DNA of 64,000 nucleotides from Candidatus Mycalebacterium zealandia (GTDB taxonomy: Bacteria; Desulfobacterota_D; UBA1144; Nemesobacterales; Mycalebacteriaceae), in the NCBI GenBank assembly GCA_014075295.1, contig CP046180.1, forward strand, positions 62,001-126,000, in the 5' to 3' direction. Of the stretch, positions 9,194-17,539 are shown piece by piece; the stretch's first letter is position 1; each line of letters begins with the position of its first letter. Made by a program: the position numbers and the translations under genes. The notes under the pieces are model-generated. The model saw nothing but the letters and a program-made list of their open reading frames with translations. It ran no database searches and was not told the DNA's origin.

Positions 9194-9745
9194 CTACTGC
9201 TTTTCCGCTTCGTCATCCGCAGGCGCGGGCGTTTCAGAGGGGGTTTCTTCAGCTTTTTCCGCTTTAGGTTCTTCCTTCACTTCATCGGCGGGAGCGGCTT
9301 CCTCTTTTTTATCTTCGGCGGGCGGTTTGTCTTTTGCTTCCTCAGCCGGAGTTTCCGCCTTTTCTTCCTTTGTCTCAGGCTCCGCCGGTTTTTCAGCCTT
9401 TTCCGCTTCTGCGGCGGGCTCCTCTTTCGCATCAGGTTTTGCTTCGGCTTTCTTTTCCCCTTCGGGCTTTTCTTCTTTAGCGGGTTCCGCCTTCTCTTTC
9501 CCGCCCTTCTCCAGCTCTCCGGTTTCGGCGGAAGCGTTTCCCCCGGCGTCCTCAGCAGGCGGCGCCTCTTTGGGAGACTCCTTCACTTCGGGCGGAATCG
9601 CCACATCAAGCAGTCCTTCTTCAACAAGAACTACGATTTTTTCGCGGCTGTTGACGTACTTTTTGCGCTTTTTTGTCTTTACTGCGTAACGCCCGTCTCC
9701 ACGCTTGTAGATTATGTGCTCTGCGGTTTTCTTTACGATTTTCAT
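9194..9745 (-). CDS. Unknown protein: short conserved-looking head plus long acidic Glu/Ala/Lys/Pro tail
   Basis: 183 aa. The first ~50 residues (KKTAEHIIYKRGDGRYAVKT, then a lysine-rich strand and EKIVVLVEEGLLDVAIP) look like a small folded beta domain. From about residue 53 on it is an irregular repetition of E, K, A and P, predicted disordered. No signal peptide or membrane segment. ATG at 9745 with AGGAG at about 11 bases. Convergent with murJ and divergent from aroQ, so probably monocistronic. I do not know a function. The opposite strand shows a long open frame that is only a shadow of this biased composition. Confidence 0.75.
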   Translation of the reverse strand: MKIVKKTAEHIIYKRGDGRYAVKTKKRKKYVNSREKIVVLVEEGLLDVAIPPEVKESPKEAPPAEDAGGNASAETGELEKGGKEKAEPAKEEKPEGEKKAEAKPDAKEEPAAEAEKAEKPAEPETKEEKAETPAEEAKDKPPAEDKKEEAAPADEVKEEPKAEKAEETPSETPAPADDEAEKQ

Positions 9746-9865
9746 TATTCCCTTTCTCCTTCGCGATACTCGGTTTGATTTGCTCCGCGCCCCAACCTGA
9801 AACCGGAACAGGCGCTTACTGTACAGAACCTGCGGAACTATGCAAGCACAGAGCCGTTAAAGTTC

Positions 9866-9894
9866 TTGAAATCGCCCCCGAAATAAAGCACAAT
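9866..9894 (+). promoter_or_regulatory. Candidate sigma-70-type promoter for aroQ
   Basis: TTGAAA (9866-9871), 17-base spacer, CACAAT (9889-9894). The predicted start near 9901 gives a leader of about 50 bases to the aroQ ATG at 9953. The rest of the 9746-9952 gap shows nothing I can name. Confidence 0.35.
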
Positions 9895-9952
9895 TCAGGC
9901 AAAGGAAATGTCGCCGGTTCGCTTTCCCCCGGAGCCGGTCAGAGTCAAACAA

Positions 9953-10402
9953 ATGAACATACTTGTAATCCACGGGCCCAATCTGGGCCTTCTCGGCAAA
10001 AGAGAGCCGGAGATATACGGAAACCGCACTCTTGACGATGTAAACGCGGATCTTGCCGCTCGTGCGCGGGAAATTAATCCGGCTGCGTCCCTTGAATTTT
10101 TTCAGAACGACTCCGAAGGCGAAATCGTCCGCGCCATCCAGAACGCGCTCGGAAAGGTTGACGGAATCCTTATAAACCCCGCCGCTTACACGCACACAAG
10201 CGTTGCCGTGCGGGACGCCATACTCTCGGTCGGCATACCGACCGTTGAGGTTCACATATCAAACATTCATAAAAGAGAGGAATTCAGGCACATTTCGTTT
10301 GTGTCGCCGGTCGCGGTGGGAGTTGTGTCGGGATTTGGCACGGAGAGCTACGCTCTGGGCTTGCGCGGGCTTATTGAGCACCTTAAAGGCGGCGGAAAAT
10401 AA
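9953..10402 (+). CDS. aroQ: Type II 3-dehydroquinate dehydratase AroQ
   Basis: Dodecameric shikimate-pathway enzyme converting 3-dehydroquinate to 3-dehydroshikimate. The N-terminus [23 protein letters not shown] is the family signature (loop tyrosine and arginine included); [16 protein letters not shown] and [14 protein letters not shown] hold the catalytic histidine region. An in-frame ATG exists at 9908, but the 9953 start gives 149 aa, the normal length, has AGAG at 8-base spacing and starts exactly at the conserved block. aroE, two steps along the pathway, is in the same direction downstream. Confidence 0.96.
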   Translation: MNILVIHGPNLGLLGKREPEIYGNRTLDDVNADLAARAREINPAASLEFFQNDSEGEIVRAIQNALGKVDGILINPAAYTHTSVAVRDAILSVGIPTVEVHISNIHKREEFRHISFVSPVAVGVVSGFGTESYALGLRGLIEHLKGGGK

Positions 10403-10443
10403 TCGCGTTCGCGCGCGCGGAGCCTCTTTGAAGTAAATCTCAA

Positions 10444-12162
10444 ATGAAATCCAACTGGCTTATAAAAGAACAGTTTCCTGAACGCAGCGCGGAACTCGCG
10501 CGCGAGGTGGAAACCTCGCCACTTGTGGCTCAACTGCTCATAAACAGAGGAATAGAGACCGGTGAGACCGCCGAGCGTTTTTTGGGCGACAGTTTCACGG
10601 AGTTGCCGAGTCCTTTTCTGATGGCGGGAATGGAAGACGCCGTTGACAGAATAGAAAAAGCGGTTGGCAGCGGCGAGGTGGTTGCCGTTTACGGCGATTA
10701 TGACGCGGACGGCGTAACCTCAACCTCGCTTCTGTGTGATTTTCTGAAAGCCCTTGACGTTGACACCATATACTTCGCGCCGCACAGAATTAAAGACGGA
10801 TACGGAATAAACTCGCGTGCCGTTGAGGAACTGGGGCGGCGTGGGGCAACCCTGATTATCTCAACCGACTGTGGAATAACCGCGCTTGACGAAGTGGAAA
10901 ATGCCAAGGAACTGGGAATAGATTTTATAGTTACCGACCACCATCTGCCCGGCGATGAGATTCCGGACGCGGTCGCGGTCGTAAACCCGAAACTGCCCGG
11001 CTGCGACTATCCGGAAAAAAACATAGCAGGGGTTGGGGTGGCTTTTAATCTCGCTCTCGCGGTGCGCGCGCGACTGCGCGAGAAAGGTTTTTTTGACAGC
11101 AGAACCGAACCTAACATGGCTCATTATCTGGATTTGGTTGCCATAGGCACAGTAACGGACAGGGTTCCGCTCACGGGCGCAAACAGGATTATGGTCAAAG
11201 AGGGAATCAAGAGAATGAAAACCCCTGACAGACCCGGAATTGAGGCGCTGAAAACGGTCAGCAGGATAAACGGAGGATTCAATTCGGGCGACATCGCTTA
11301 CAGAATGGGGCCGCGCATAAATGCGGCGGGCAGAATAGACGGACCCGAAATCGCGGTTGAGCTTCTGCTGTCCGAAAGCGCGGAACACGCACGGACGATA
11401 GCAAAAAAACTGGATGAACGGAACAGAACCCGACAGGAACTTGAGCGCAAAGCGGTTGCCGAAGCGATTGAATTTATAGAGCAGAATCCGGACAGCGCGC
11501 AGTCCGCCTGCCTTGTGGTTTCTTCGCAGGACTGGCATCCGGGAATCACGGGCCCTCTCGCCTCGCGGCTTGTGGAAAAATACTCCAAACCCGCGTTCGC
11601 CATTGCAATAGACTCAGACGGAATCGGCAAAGGCTCCGGCAGAACGGTTCCGGCGGTCAACCTTTATGAAACCTTGCGAGCCTGTGACAAGTCGCTTGAA
11701 CGCTATGGCGGGCATGCGATGGCCGCAGGGATTACCGTGCGAAGCGAAAGCATAGACCTGTTCCGCTCCGAGATTGACAAGCATATCAAAAGCACCGGCG
11801 CGGGCACGAAACCGGGAGAAAAGACCTTCCGCATAGACGCACGCATCGGCATTGAGAGTTTGACCCTCAAAACCGTCAAGGAGTTTGAAATCCTTGAGCC
11901 GTTCGGAAGCGGCAACCCCACGCCGGTTTTCCTGATTGAAGGCGCGAAAATCATTTCACACAACGTCATCAAAAACGCTCACCTTAAACTTTTTCTGGAC
12001 ACGGGCGAAGGCGGCGCCCCTATTGAGGCAATGTGGTGGAACGCCGCGGACGGAGTTGCTGCGCCCGAAGGGAAAGCGGACATAGTGTTTTCGCCCGAAA
12101 TCTCGGTATGGAAAAACAGAGAGTCCCTCACACTCAGGATTATCGACCTTGAAAGGATATAA
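10444..12162 (+). CDS. recJ: Single-stranded-DNA-specific exonuclease RecJ
   Basis: 5'-3' ssDNA exonuclease of recombination and mismatch repair. 572 aa, full length. The DHH phosphoesterase domain has YGDYDADGVTS near residue 85, DCGI near 140 and TDHHLPG near 165, giving the metal-binding aspartates and histidines. The DHHA1 domain shows the GSGR motif (after IGKG), RYGGHAMAAG and, in the C-terminal OB fold, EPFGSGNPTPVF. Followed 17 bases later by trkA. Core gene, composition like its neighbours. Confidence 0.96.
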   Translation: MKSNWLIKEQFPERSAELAREVETSPLVAQLLINRGIETGETAERFLGDSFTELPSPFLMAGMEDAVDRIEKAVGSGEVVAVYGDYDADGVTSTSLLCDFLKALDVDTIYFAPHRIKDGYGINSRAVEELGRRGATLIISTDCGITALDEVENAKELGIDFIVTDHHLPGDEIPDAVAVVNPKLPGCDYPEKNIAGVGVAFNLALAVRARLREKGFFDSRTEPNMAHYLDLVAIGTVTDRVPLTGANRIMVKEGIKRMKTPDRPGIEALKTVSRINGGFNSGDIAYRMGPRINAAGRIDGPEIAVELLLSESAEHARTIAKKLDERNRTRQELERKAVAEAIEFIEQNPDSAQSACLVVSSQDWHPGITGPLASRLVEKYSKPAFAIAIDSDGIGKGSGRTVPAVNLYETLRACDKSLERYGGHAMAAGITVRSESIDLFRSEIDKHIKSTGAGTKPGEKTFRIDARIGIESLTLKTVKEFEILEPFGSGNPTPVFLIEGAKIISHNVIKNAHLKLFLDTGEGGAPIEAMWWNAADGVAAPEGKADIVFSPEISVWKNRESLTLRIIDLERI

Positions 12163-12179
12163 TTAGTCGGGGCAGTCAA

Positions 12180-13511
12180 ATGAAAAAAATAACCATAATC
12201 GGCGGCGGACAGGTTGGAACGCTGCTCGCCGAGGATCTTTCCCAGCAGAATGACGTTGTGCTTGTTGAGCACGACCGGGAAAGATTGAGGAAAATCAAAG
12301 ACAGGCTGGACATCATGTGCATTGAAGGAGATGCCAGCGAGCCGGCAGTGATTGAGCAGGCGAGAATTAGAGATGCGGACATCGTTCTCGCCGTTTCGGG
12401 AGACGACAAAACAAACATCATGTGCGCGGTTTCGGCAAGCATTCTCGGGGTTCCCGCGACCGTGGCGAAAGTCAGAAGTTCCGAATACACGCAATACTCC
12501 GAACTGCTCAAACAAAACGGCGTTTCCATCATCAACCCCGGCGAAATCATTTCAAAAAACATCGTTGCCGCCGTAACCGAGTCGCATTTCGCGTGGAGCA
12601 ACCAGAAAATAGCAAGCGGCAAAATAGACCTGTTCAAACTCAGGGTGGGAGAAGAGGGCTCAATGCTGGACAAGCCTTTGAGCAAACTTGAAGTGTCTCC
12701 GTGGATATTTGTCGGCGTGGCGAGAAAAGGACAGATGCTTATCCCTTCGGGCGAAACCGTTCTTATGCCCGGCGACAGCGTTTACGCGCTCGGAGACGCC
12801 TCAATGCTTGACAACCTGACCGAGGCGATGGGTCTGAAAGAGGAAAAACACACAACAAACGTAATCATCATCGGCGCGGGGCGGCTTGGAAAACTGACCG
12901 CGTCAATGCTTCATAAAAGCGGAGCGACGGTCAAGGTCATAGAGAGCAATCCGCAAATCGCGGCGGAACTTGCCGAAGAGGTTCCGGGGGTAATGGTGCT
13001 CGGCGGAGACGCCACAGACGTCAAGATACAACAGGAAGCGGGCGTGGAAGCCGCCGACTATCTTATAGCGCTCACGGGCGATGACGGGGAAAACATCCTG
13101 AGTTCGCTTCTCGCGCGGCGGCTCGGAGTGAAACGAAGCATAGTTCTCTACACAAAACCGGACTACGTGGACGTGCTTGAAACCATCGGGATTGACACCG
13201 CCGTGAGTGTGCGCATTTCGGTTGTGAATGAGATTCTGGCTATGCTTGACCTCGGCGGCGGCGTGGCACGGACAACACTTCTTGAAGAGGGACGCGGAGA
13301 GATAATGGAGTTTATGGTGGAGGAAAACAGCGAAATACTCGGCACCCCGCTTAAAAACGCCAATCTGCCCGAAGGATGCATTGTGGGCGCGTGTTTGAGA
13401 AACAACGAAACGATAATACCCCAGGGAAACTTCACTCCGCAGATAAACGACACTATAATAGTGTTCACACTTCCCGAAGCGGTAAAAAAAGTTGAAAAGG
13501 CGATTTTGTAA
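12180..13511 (+). CDS. trkA: Trk system potassium uptake protein TrkA
   Basis: Peripheral regulatory subunit of the K+ importer, with two tandem RCK units. First nucleotide-binding fold: IIGGGQVGTLLAEDL and a VVLVEHD strand end; second: IIGAGRLGKLTA around residue 228 with a VIESNP strand end. Each is followed by a C-terminal TrkA_C-type domain (FVGVARKGQMLIPSG; GACLRNNETIIPQG). 443 aa, normal. It directly abuts trkH, its membrane partner, so the two make a complete uptake system. Confidence 0.95.
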   Translation: MKKITIIGGGQVGTLLAEDLSQQNDVVLVEHDRERLRKIKDRLDIMCIEGDASEPAVIEQARIRDADIVLAVSGDDKTNIMCAVSASILGVPATVAKVRSSEYTQYSELLKQNGVSIINPGEIISKNIVAAVTESHFAWSNQKIASGKIDLFKLRVGEEGSMLDKPLSKLEVSPWIFVGVARKGQMLIPSGETVLMPGDSVYALGDASMLDNLTEAMGLKEEKHTTNVIIIGAGRLGKLTASMLHKSGATVKVIESNPQIAAELAEEVPGVMVLGGDATDVKIQQEAGVEAADYLIALTGDDGENILSSLLARRLGVKRSIVLYTKPDYVDVLETIGIDTAVSVRISVVNEILAMLDLGGGVARTTLLEEGRGEIMEFMVEENSEILGTPLKNANLPEGCIVGACLRNNETIIPQGNFTPQINDTIIVFTLPEAVKKVEKAIL

Positions 13512-14969
13512 GTGAATTTCAGGTTCTGCCTCAACATACTCGGCAGTTTCATAAGAATTCTCGGACTGCTGATGCTAATTCCCGCTGCGTGCTCGCTGAT
13601 TTATGGCGAGGACGACCTTTTAGCGCTCGTGAGTTCGGCGGTAATTGTATTTGTTTCCGGTTTCTCCCTCATTCTCGCCACTCGCGGAACTGAAAAAACA
13701 GATGAAATAGAAAGAAGGGACGGATTTCTCATAGCCGTGCTTTTCTGGGTTTCGGCGAGTTTGCTCGGAAGCATTCCCTATCTGCTTTACGGAGTGTTCC
13801 CCAATCCCGTGGACGCGTTGTTTGAATCAACCGCCGGTTTTACGACAACGGGCGCAAGCGTCATACATGATATTGAAGCGCTTCCGCACGGAATACTTTT
13901 GTGGAGAAACCTGAGCCAGTGGCTCGGCGGAATGGGAATTGTAGTTCTTGCGATAGCCGTTCTGCCGCGCCTCTCAATCGGCGGCGGACGGCTGATGGCT
14001 CTTGAAGCGCCGGGACCCACAACCGAGCGGCTGACCCCGAGAATTGCCGAAACGGCGAAAAATATCTGGCTTGTATATGTTGTGCTTTCAGTGGCGCTCA
14101 TGGTTATCCTCGCGCTCTCGGGAATGCCCGTTTTTGACTCCATTGCGCACTCCTTCAGCACAATGTCAACGGGCGGATTTTCACCCCGCAACATGAGCAT
14201 CGGACACTACGAAAGTCCGCTGATTGAAGCGGTGATTACCATTTTCATGTTCATCGGGGGAATGAACTTCGTTGTTCACTACCTGATTATGAAAGGAAAA
14301 ATCAGAGACGCGTTGAAGGGAGCGGAACTTAAATTTTATTTCGTCTTCATCGTGATTATAATCGCGGTTGTTTCCTTCAACCTAAACGGGACGGGAACCT
14401 TTGACGGCTTGCGGGAATCTTTCAGATATGCCGCTTTTCAGGTGGTTTCAATTGGAACGGGAACCGGATACTCGTCGGCGAATTTCGGCACATGGCCCGT
14501 GCTGTCAACCTTTATGCTGATTATTCTGATGATAGTCGGGGGCTGTTCCGGCTCCACAACCGGCGCGGTCAAGCAGTCAAGAATTCTCGTGATGGCGGCA
14601 AAATGCTACCGCGAACTCAGAAAATTGATCTATCCGAGCATGGTTTCGCCCGTGCGTTTTGACGGCAAGCCGCTTGAAGAATCGGCGGTGTCAAACGTGG
14701 CAAGTTTTCTCCTGCTTTACGCTTTGGGAATTGTTATCGGCACGGGGCTTATTACCTCCCTTGAAAACACATCGCTTCTCACGGCTTTTTCCGCGACCGT
14801 GTCCGCAATTGGAAATGTGGGGCCCGGGCTGGGCTCGGTCGGTCCGTCTGAAAACTACGCCGCGCTCACTGACTCAACAAAAGGCGTTCTGTCATTACTG
14901 ATGATAACCGGCAGGCTTGAGCTTTACACAATACTCGTGCTTTTCATACCCGATTTCTGGAGAAAGTAG
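13512..14969 (+). CDS. trkH: Trk/Ktr potassium channel subunit TrkH
   Basis: Membrane K+-translocating subunit with four pore-like repeats. 485 aa, GTG start immediately after the trkA TAA. Visible filter-type loops are TAGFTTTGASV, SMSTGGFSP, IGTGTGYSS and IGNVGPGLG, separated by hydrophobic helices. LSQWLGGMGIVVLAIAVLPR and GGCSGSTTGAVKQSRI are typical of TrkH. Partner of TrkA upstream; ribF starts 2 bases downstream. Confidence 0.95.
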   Translation: MNFRFCLNILGSFIRILGLLMLIPAACSLIYGEDDLLALVSSAVIVFVSGFSLILATRGTEKTDEIERRDGFLIAVLFWVSASLLGSIPYLLYGVFPNPVDALFESTAGFTTTGASVIHDIEALPHGILLWRNLSQWLGGMGIVVLAIAVLPRLSIGGGRLMALEAPGPTTERLTPRIAETAKNIWLVYVVLSVALMVILALSGMPVFDSIAHSFSTMSTGGFSPRNMSIGHYESPLIEAVITIFMFIGGMNFVVHYLIMKGKIRDALKGAELKFYFVFIVIIIAVVSFNLNGTGTFDGLRESFRYAAFQVVSIGTGTGYSSANFGTWPVLSTFMLIILMIVGGCSGSTTGAVKQSRILVMAAKCYRELRKLIYPSMVSPVRFDGKPLEESAVSNVASFLLLYALGIVIGTGLITSLENTSLLTAFSATVSAIGNVGPGLGSVGPSENYAALTDSTKGVLSLLMITGRLELYTILVLFIPDFWRK

Positions 14970-14971
14970 AC

Positions 14972-15904
14972 GTGGAATTTTTTCAGAATTTTTCTTTTTC
15001 CGGAGATTTGAAAACCGTTTGCGCTCTGGGCAATTTTGACGGCGTTCATCTGGGACACCGCAAAATCATTGCCACGCTCAAAGAAAAAGCCGCGCAACAC
15101 GGCGCAAAATCCTGCGCGATTACTTTCGACCCTCATCCGCAGAAATTCCTGAAAAACAAAACAGTCCACCTGCTTATGCCCTTTGATGAGCGGCTTGCGT
15201 TGCTTGAAAAAAGCGGAATTGAAATGGCGGTGCGGCTTGAGTTTTGCGAGTCCCTGTCTCTTATGCCGCCTGAGCGGTTCATAAAGGAAATTATGGTGGA
15301 AAAAGCCGCGATGACGGCTATTGTTGTGGGCCCGCGCTTCGGTTTCGGCAACAAGAGACGGGGAAATGTTGATTTGCTTAGAGAACTGGGAGACAAGTTC
15401 GGGTTTGAAACAGTTGTTCTTGAACCCGCGATGGTGGGCGGCGAAAGGGTAAGCAGCAGCAGAATCAGGGAGTTGATTCTCACCGGACACACGGACGAGG
15501 CTTCGGAACTTCTCGGATACTGCTACTACATAAAGGGCGTTGTGGAAGAAGGGGAAAAGCGCGGACGGGAAATAGGGTTTCCAACCGTCAACCTCAAAAC
15601 CCGTTGGGAAATACTGCCAAAACCCGGAGTTTACGCGACCGTTACGGAAATTGAGGGACACGGACGCGAGCGTAGCATAACAAACATAGGAAACAGACCC
15701 ACTTTCGGCGGCGGCAAGACGGTTGCCGAGAGCCATTTGCTTGATGCCGAAGGGAATTTTTACGGAAAAAAAGTGACCGTTGAGTTTGTAAAAAGGGTCA
15801 GGAACGAAAAAAAATTCGGCTCGGCGGACGAGTTATCGCGGCAAATAACCAAAGACATTGAGCGGGTCAGAGATGTTCTGGAAAAGAAAACCGGAGATAA
15901 ATAA
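14972..15904 (+). CDS. ribF: Bifunctional riboflavin kinase / FAD synthetase RibF
   Basis: Makes FMN and then FAD. 310 aa, GTG start at 14972. The N-terminal nucleotidyltransferase domain has LGNFDGVHLGHRKII and the SSSRIRELI motif; the C-terminal flavokinase domain has KRGREIGFPTVNL, PGVYAT and NIGNRPTFGG. No FMN riboswitch is visible because the gene lies 2 bases behind trkH and shares its transcript. Confidence 0.95.
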   Translation: MEFFQNFSFSGDLKTVCALGNFDGVHLGHRKIIATLKEKAAQHGAKSCAITFDPHPQKFLKNKTVHLLMPFDERLALLEKSGIEMAVRLEFCESLSLMPPERFIKEIMVEKAAMTAIVVGPRFGFGNKRRGNVDLLRELGDKFGFETVVLEPAMVGGERVSSSRIRELILTGHTDEASELLGYCYYIKGVVEEGEKRGREIGFPTVNLKTRWEILPKPGVYATVTEIEGHGRERSITNIGNRPTFGGGKTVAESHLLDAEGNFYGKKVTVEFVKRVRNEKKFGSADELSRQITKDIERVRDVLEKKTGDK

Positions 15905-15906
15905 TT

Positions 15907-16752
15907 TTGAGCGGAAAAACCACACTTTTCGGAATATTCGGGCATCCGGTTTCGCACAGCCTCTCTCCCGACATGCACAACGCGGCGTTTTCCGCGCTTG
16001 GAATGAACTGCAGATACGATGCGTATGACATTGCCCCGGGCGAAATTAAATCCGCGGTGAAAACCATACGCTCCCTGCCTCTTCGCGGGGTAAACGTAAC
16101 TGTTCCTCACAAACAGGCGATTATGGACGAGATGGATTTTCTTTCCCCCGAAGCCGAACTCGCGGGCGCAGTCAACACGGTGAAAAACGATGACGGACGC
16201 CTGTCGGGATACAACACCGATATAGACGGCGCGCTAAAAGCGCTTAAAGTCGCGACTGGTTTTGAACCTGAAAACGGAACCTCGCTCATCATAGGAGCGG
16301 GAGGAGCCGCGAGAGGGATTATTTCAGGACTTTGCATGAAAAACACAAAACGGATTTTTATCGCTAACAGAACCGCCGGAAAAGCGGAGGCTTTGGGGCG
16401 CGAATTTGCGGAAAAATTCCCGGAAATTGAAATTGAAACCTCGGAATTGCGAAGTGAAAAAACTTCGGAATTGCTCGCCTCCGCGGACATTCTCATAAAC
16501 TGTTCATCGGCGGGAATGGGGGGAAACGAGCCTCTTGATTTGCAGCTTGAAAAATTCATGGGCACGTTTGGGGTTTACGACCTCGTCTATAAGCCGCTTT
16601 TGACCCCGCTTGTGGCGCGTGCGCGCGAACTTGGAATAAAAGCGGAATCAGGGCTTGGGATGTTGCTTTATCAGGGAGCAAAATCTTTTGAAATCTGGAC
16701 GGGCGGAGACGCACCGATTAAAGTGATGAAAAAAGCGCTCGGAGACGAATAG
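15907..16752 (+). CDS. aroE: Shikimate dehydrogenase AroE
   Basis: NADPH-dependent reduction of 3-dehydroshikimate to shikimate. 281 aa, TTG start at 15907 two bases after ribF, with CGGAGA upstream. Substrate site: GHPVSHSLSPDMHNAAF; catalytic lysine in NVTVPHKQAI; aspartate in GYNTDIDG; nucleotide fold GAGGAARGII followed by NRT; DLVYKPLLTPL and the C-terminal GLGMLLYQGAKSF. Together with aroQ it supplies chorismate precursors. Confidence 0.95.
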   Translation: MSGKTTLFGIFGHPVSHSLSPDMHNAAFSALGMNCRYDAYDIAPGEIKSAVKTIRSLPLRGVNVTVPHKQAIMDEMDFLSPEAELAGAVNTVKNDDGRLSGYNTDIDGALKALKVATGFEPENGTSLIIGAGGAARGIISGLCMKNTKRIFIANRTAGKAEALGREFAEKFPEIEIETSELRSEKTSELLASADILINCSSAGMGGNEPLDLQLEKFMGTFGVYDLVYKPLLTPLVARARELGIKAESGLGMLLYQGAKSFEIWTGGDAPIKVMKKALGDE

Positions 16753-16755
16753 AAA

Positions 16756-17505
16756 TTGGCGAAATGCGCATTGATGATTTATGAATTGATTGACTCCATA
16801 CCCGGCGGCGGAGAATACTGGAGCGAATACATAAATTTTTATGAAAAATTCTGGGATCGTCCGGCATCGCCAAGATCAACCTGGTGGGGAAAGGAATACG
16901 ATGAATTCAGAAATCTTCTCGCCTCTAATTTGGGAATTGAAACGGGTGAAATCAAAGACTGTTTTTTCATAAAAGAAAATGAGCGGTATTTTGTGTGCCG
17001 CATAGACGAACCGTCAAGTTTTAACATAATTTCGTGCGAAAATTTTATTCCGTTTGAATGGCTTGCGGCTTTTGACGAGGAAAAGCGCGATTTTTTCTAC
17101 ACTCACGCGGGTTTCGGCGCCGTTCATCATGATTCAATTTTCTATACTGAAAATATAGGAGACGCAATGAAAAGAATTGAAGAGGCGGAAAGTGTCTGCG
17201 GAAAAACCGGAGACAGAATTTCCGAATATCCTGAATTTGAAAAAATTAAAAACCTCGCCGTAAAATTGCGTGAAATGAACAGCTGGCTGCGCGGATTTGA
17301 CGAAAAAGGAAAAATTTTTCTGAACTACGGTGAAATATGCTCTTTTATAACTCAGGATTCAATGAAAAATGAAAACTCCGTCGGTGATTTGAAAAGAATT
17401 ATAAAAGGAATTGAAAAAGGCAATTACGAGAAAGCTGAATCAGATTTAAGATTTCTAAACGCAAAATGGACGGAAATAACCGGAGCGATTGAGAGAAGCG
17501 GGTAG
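16756..17505 (+). CDS. Unknown protein at the edge of the AT-rich island
   Basis: 249 aa, rich in aromatic and acidic residues, with no signal peptide, membrane segment or motif I recognise. TTG start at 16756, 3 bases after aroE; an ATG at 16774 is an alternative. Its composition is clearly poorer in G+C than aroE: line 17221-17280 has 20 G/C of 60. It may be an acquired gene riding on the aroE transcript. Its stop faces the end of the HerA-like gene 34 bases away. It could be an immunity-type or orphan effector protein, but nothing in the sequence proves it. Confidence 0.7.
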   Translation: MAKCALMIYELIDSIPGGGEYWSEYINFYEKFWDRPASPRSTWWGKEYDEFRNLLASNLGIETGEIKDCFFIKENERYFVCRIDEPSSFNIISCENFIPFEWLAAFDEEKRDFFYTHAGFGAVHHDSIFYTENIGDAMKRIEEAESVCGKTGDRISEYPEFEKIKNLAVKLREMNSWLRGFDEKGKIFLNYGEICSFITQDSMKNENSVGDLKRIIKGIEKGNYEKAESDLRFLNAKWTEITGAIERSG

Positions 17506-17539
17506 AAACAACCAAAATCTAAGAGTCAGACTCCTGTCT

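Noticed and set aside
9184-9209. AGCGGAA/TTCCGCT stem around the stop of the acidic-tail gene
   Set aside because: 12-base loop spanning the stop codon and no T-run on either strand.
9179-9778. Phe/Arg-rich plus-strand frame of 199 codons
   Set aside because: Mirror of the acidic low-complexity tail on the minus strand.
17523-17533. Perfect inverted repeat GAGTC-A-GACTC between the unknown gene and the HerA-like gene
   Set aside because: One-base loop and no T-run, so not a terminator; too short to call an attachment site without a second copy.
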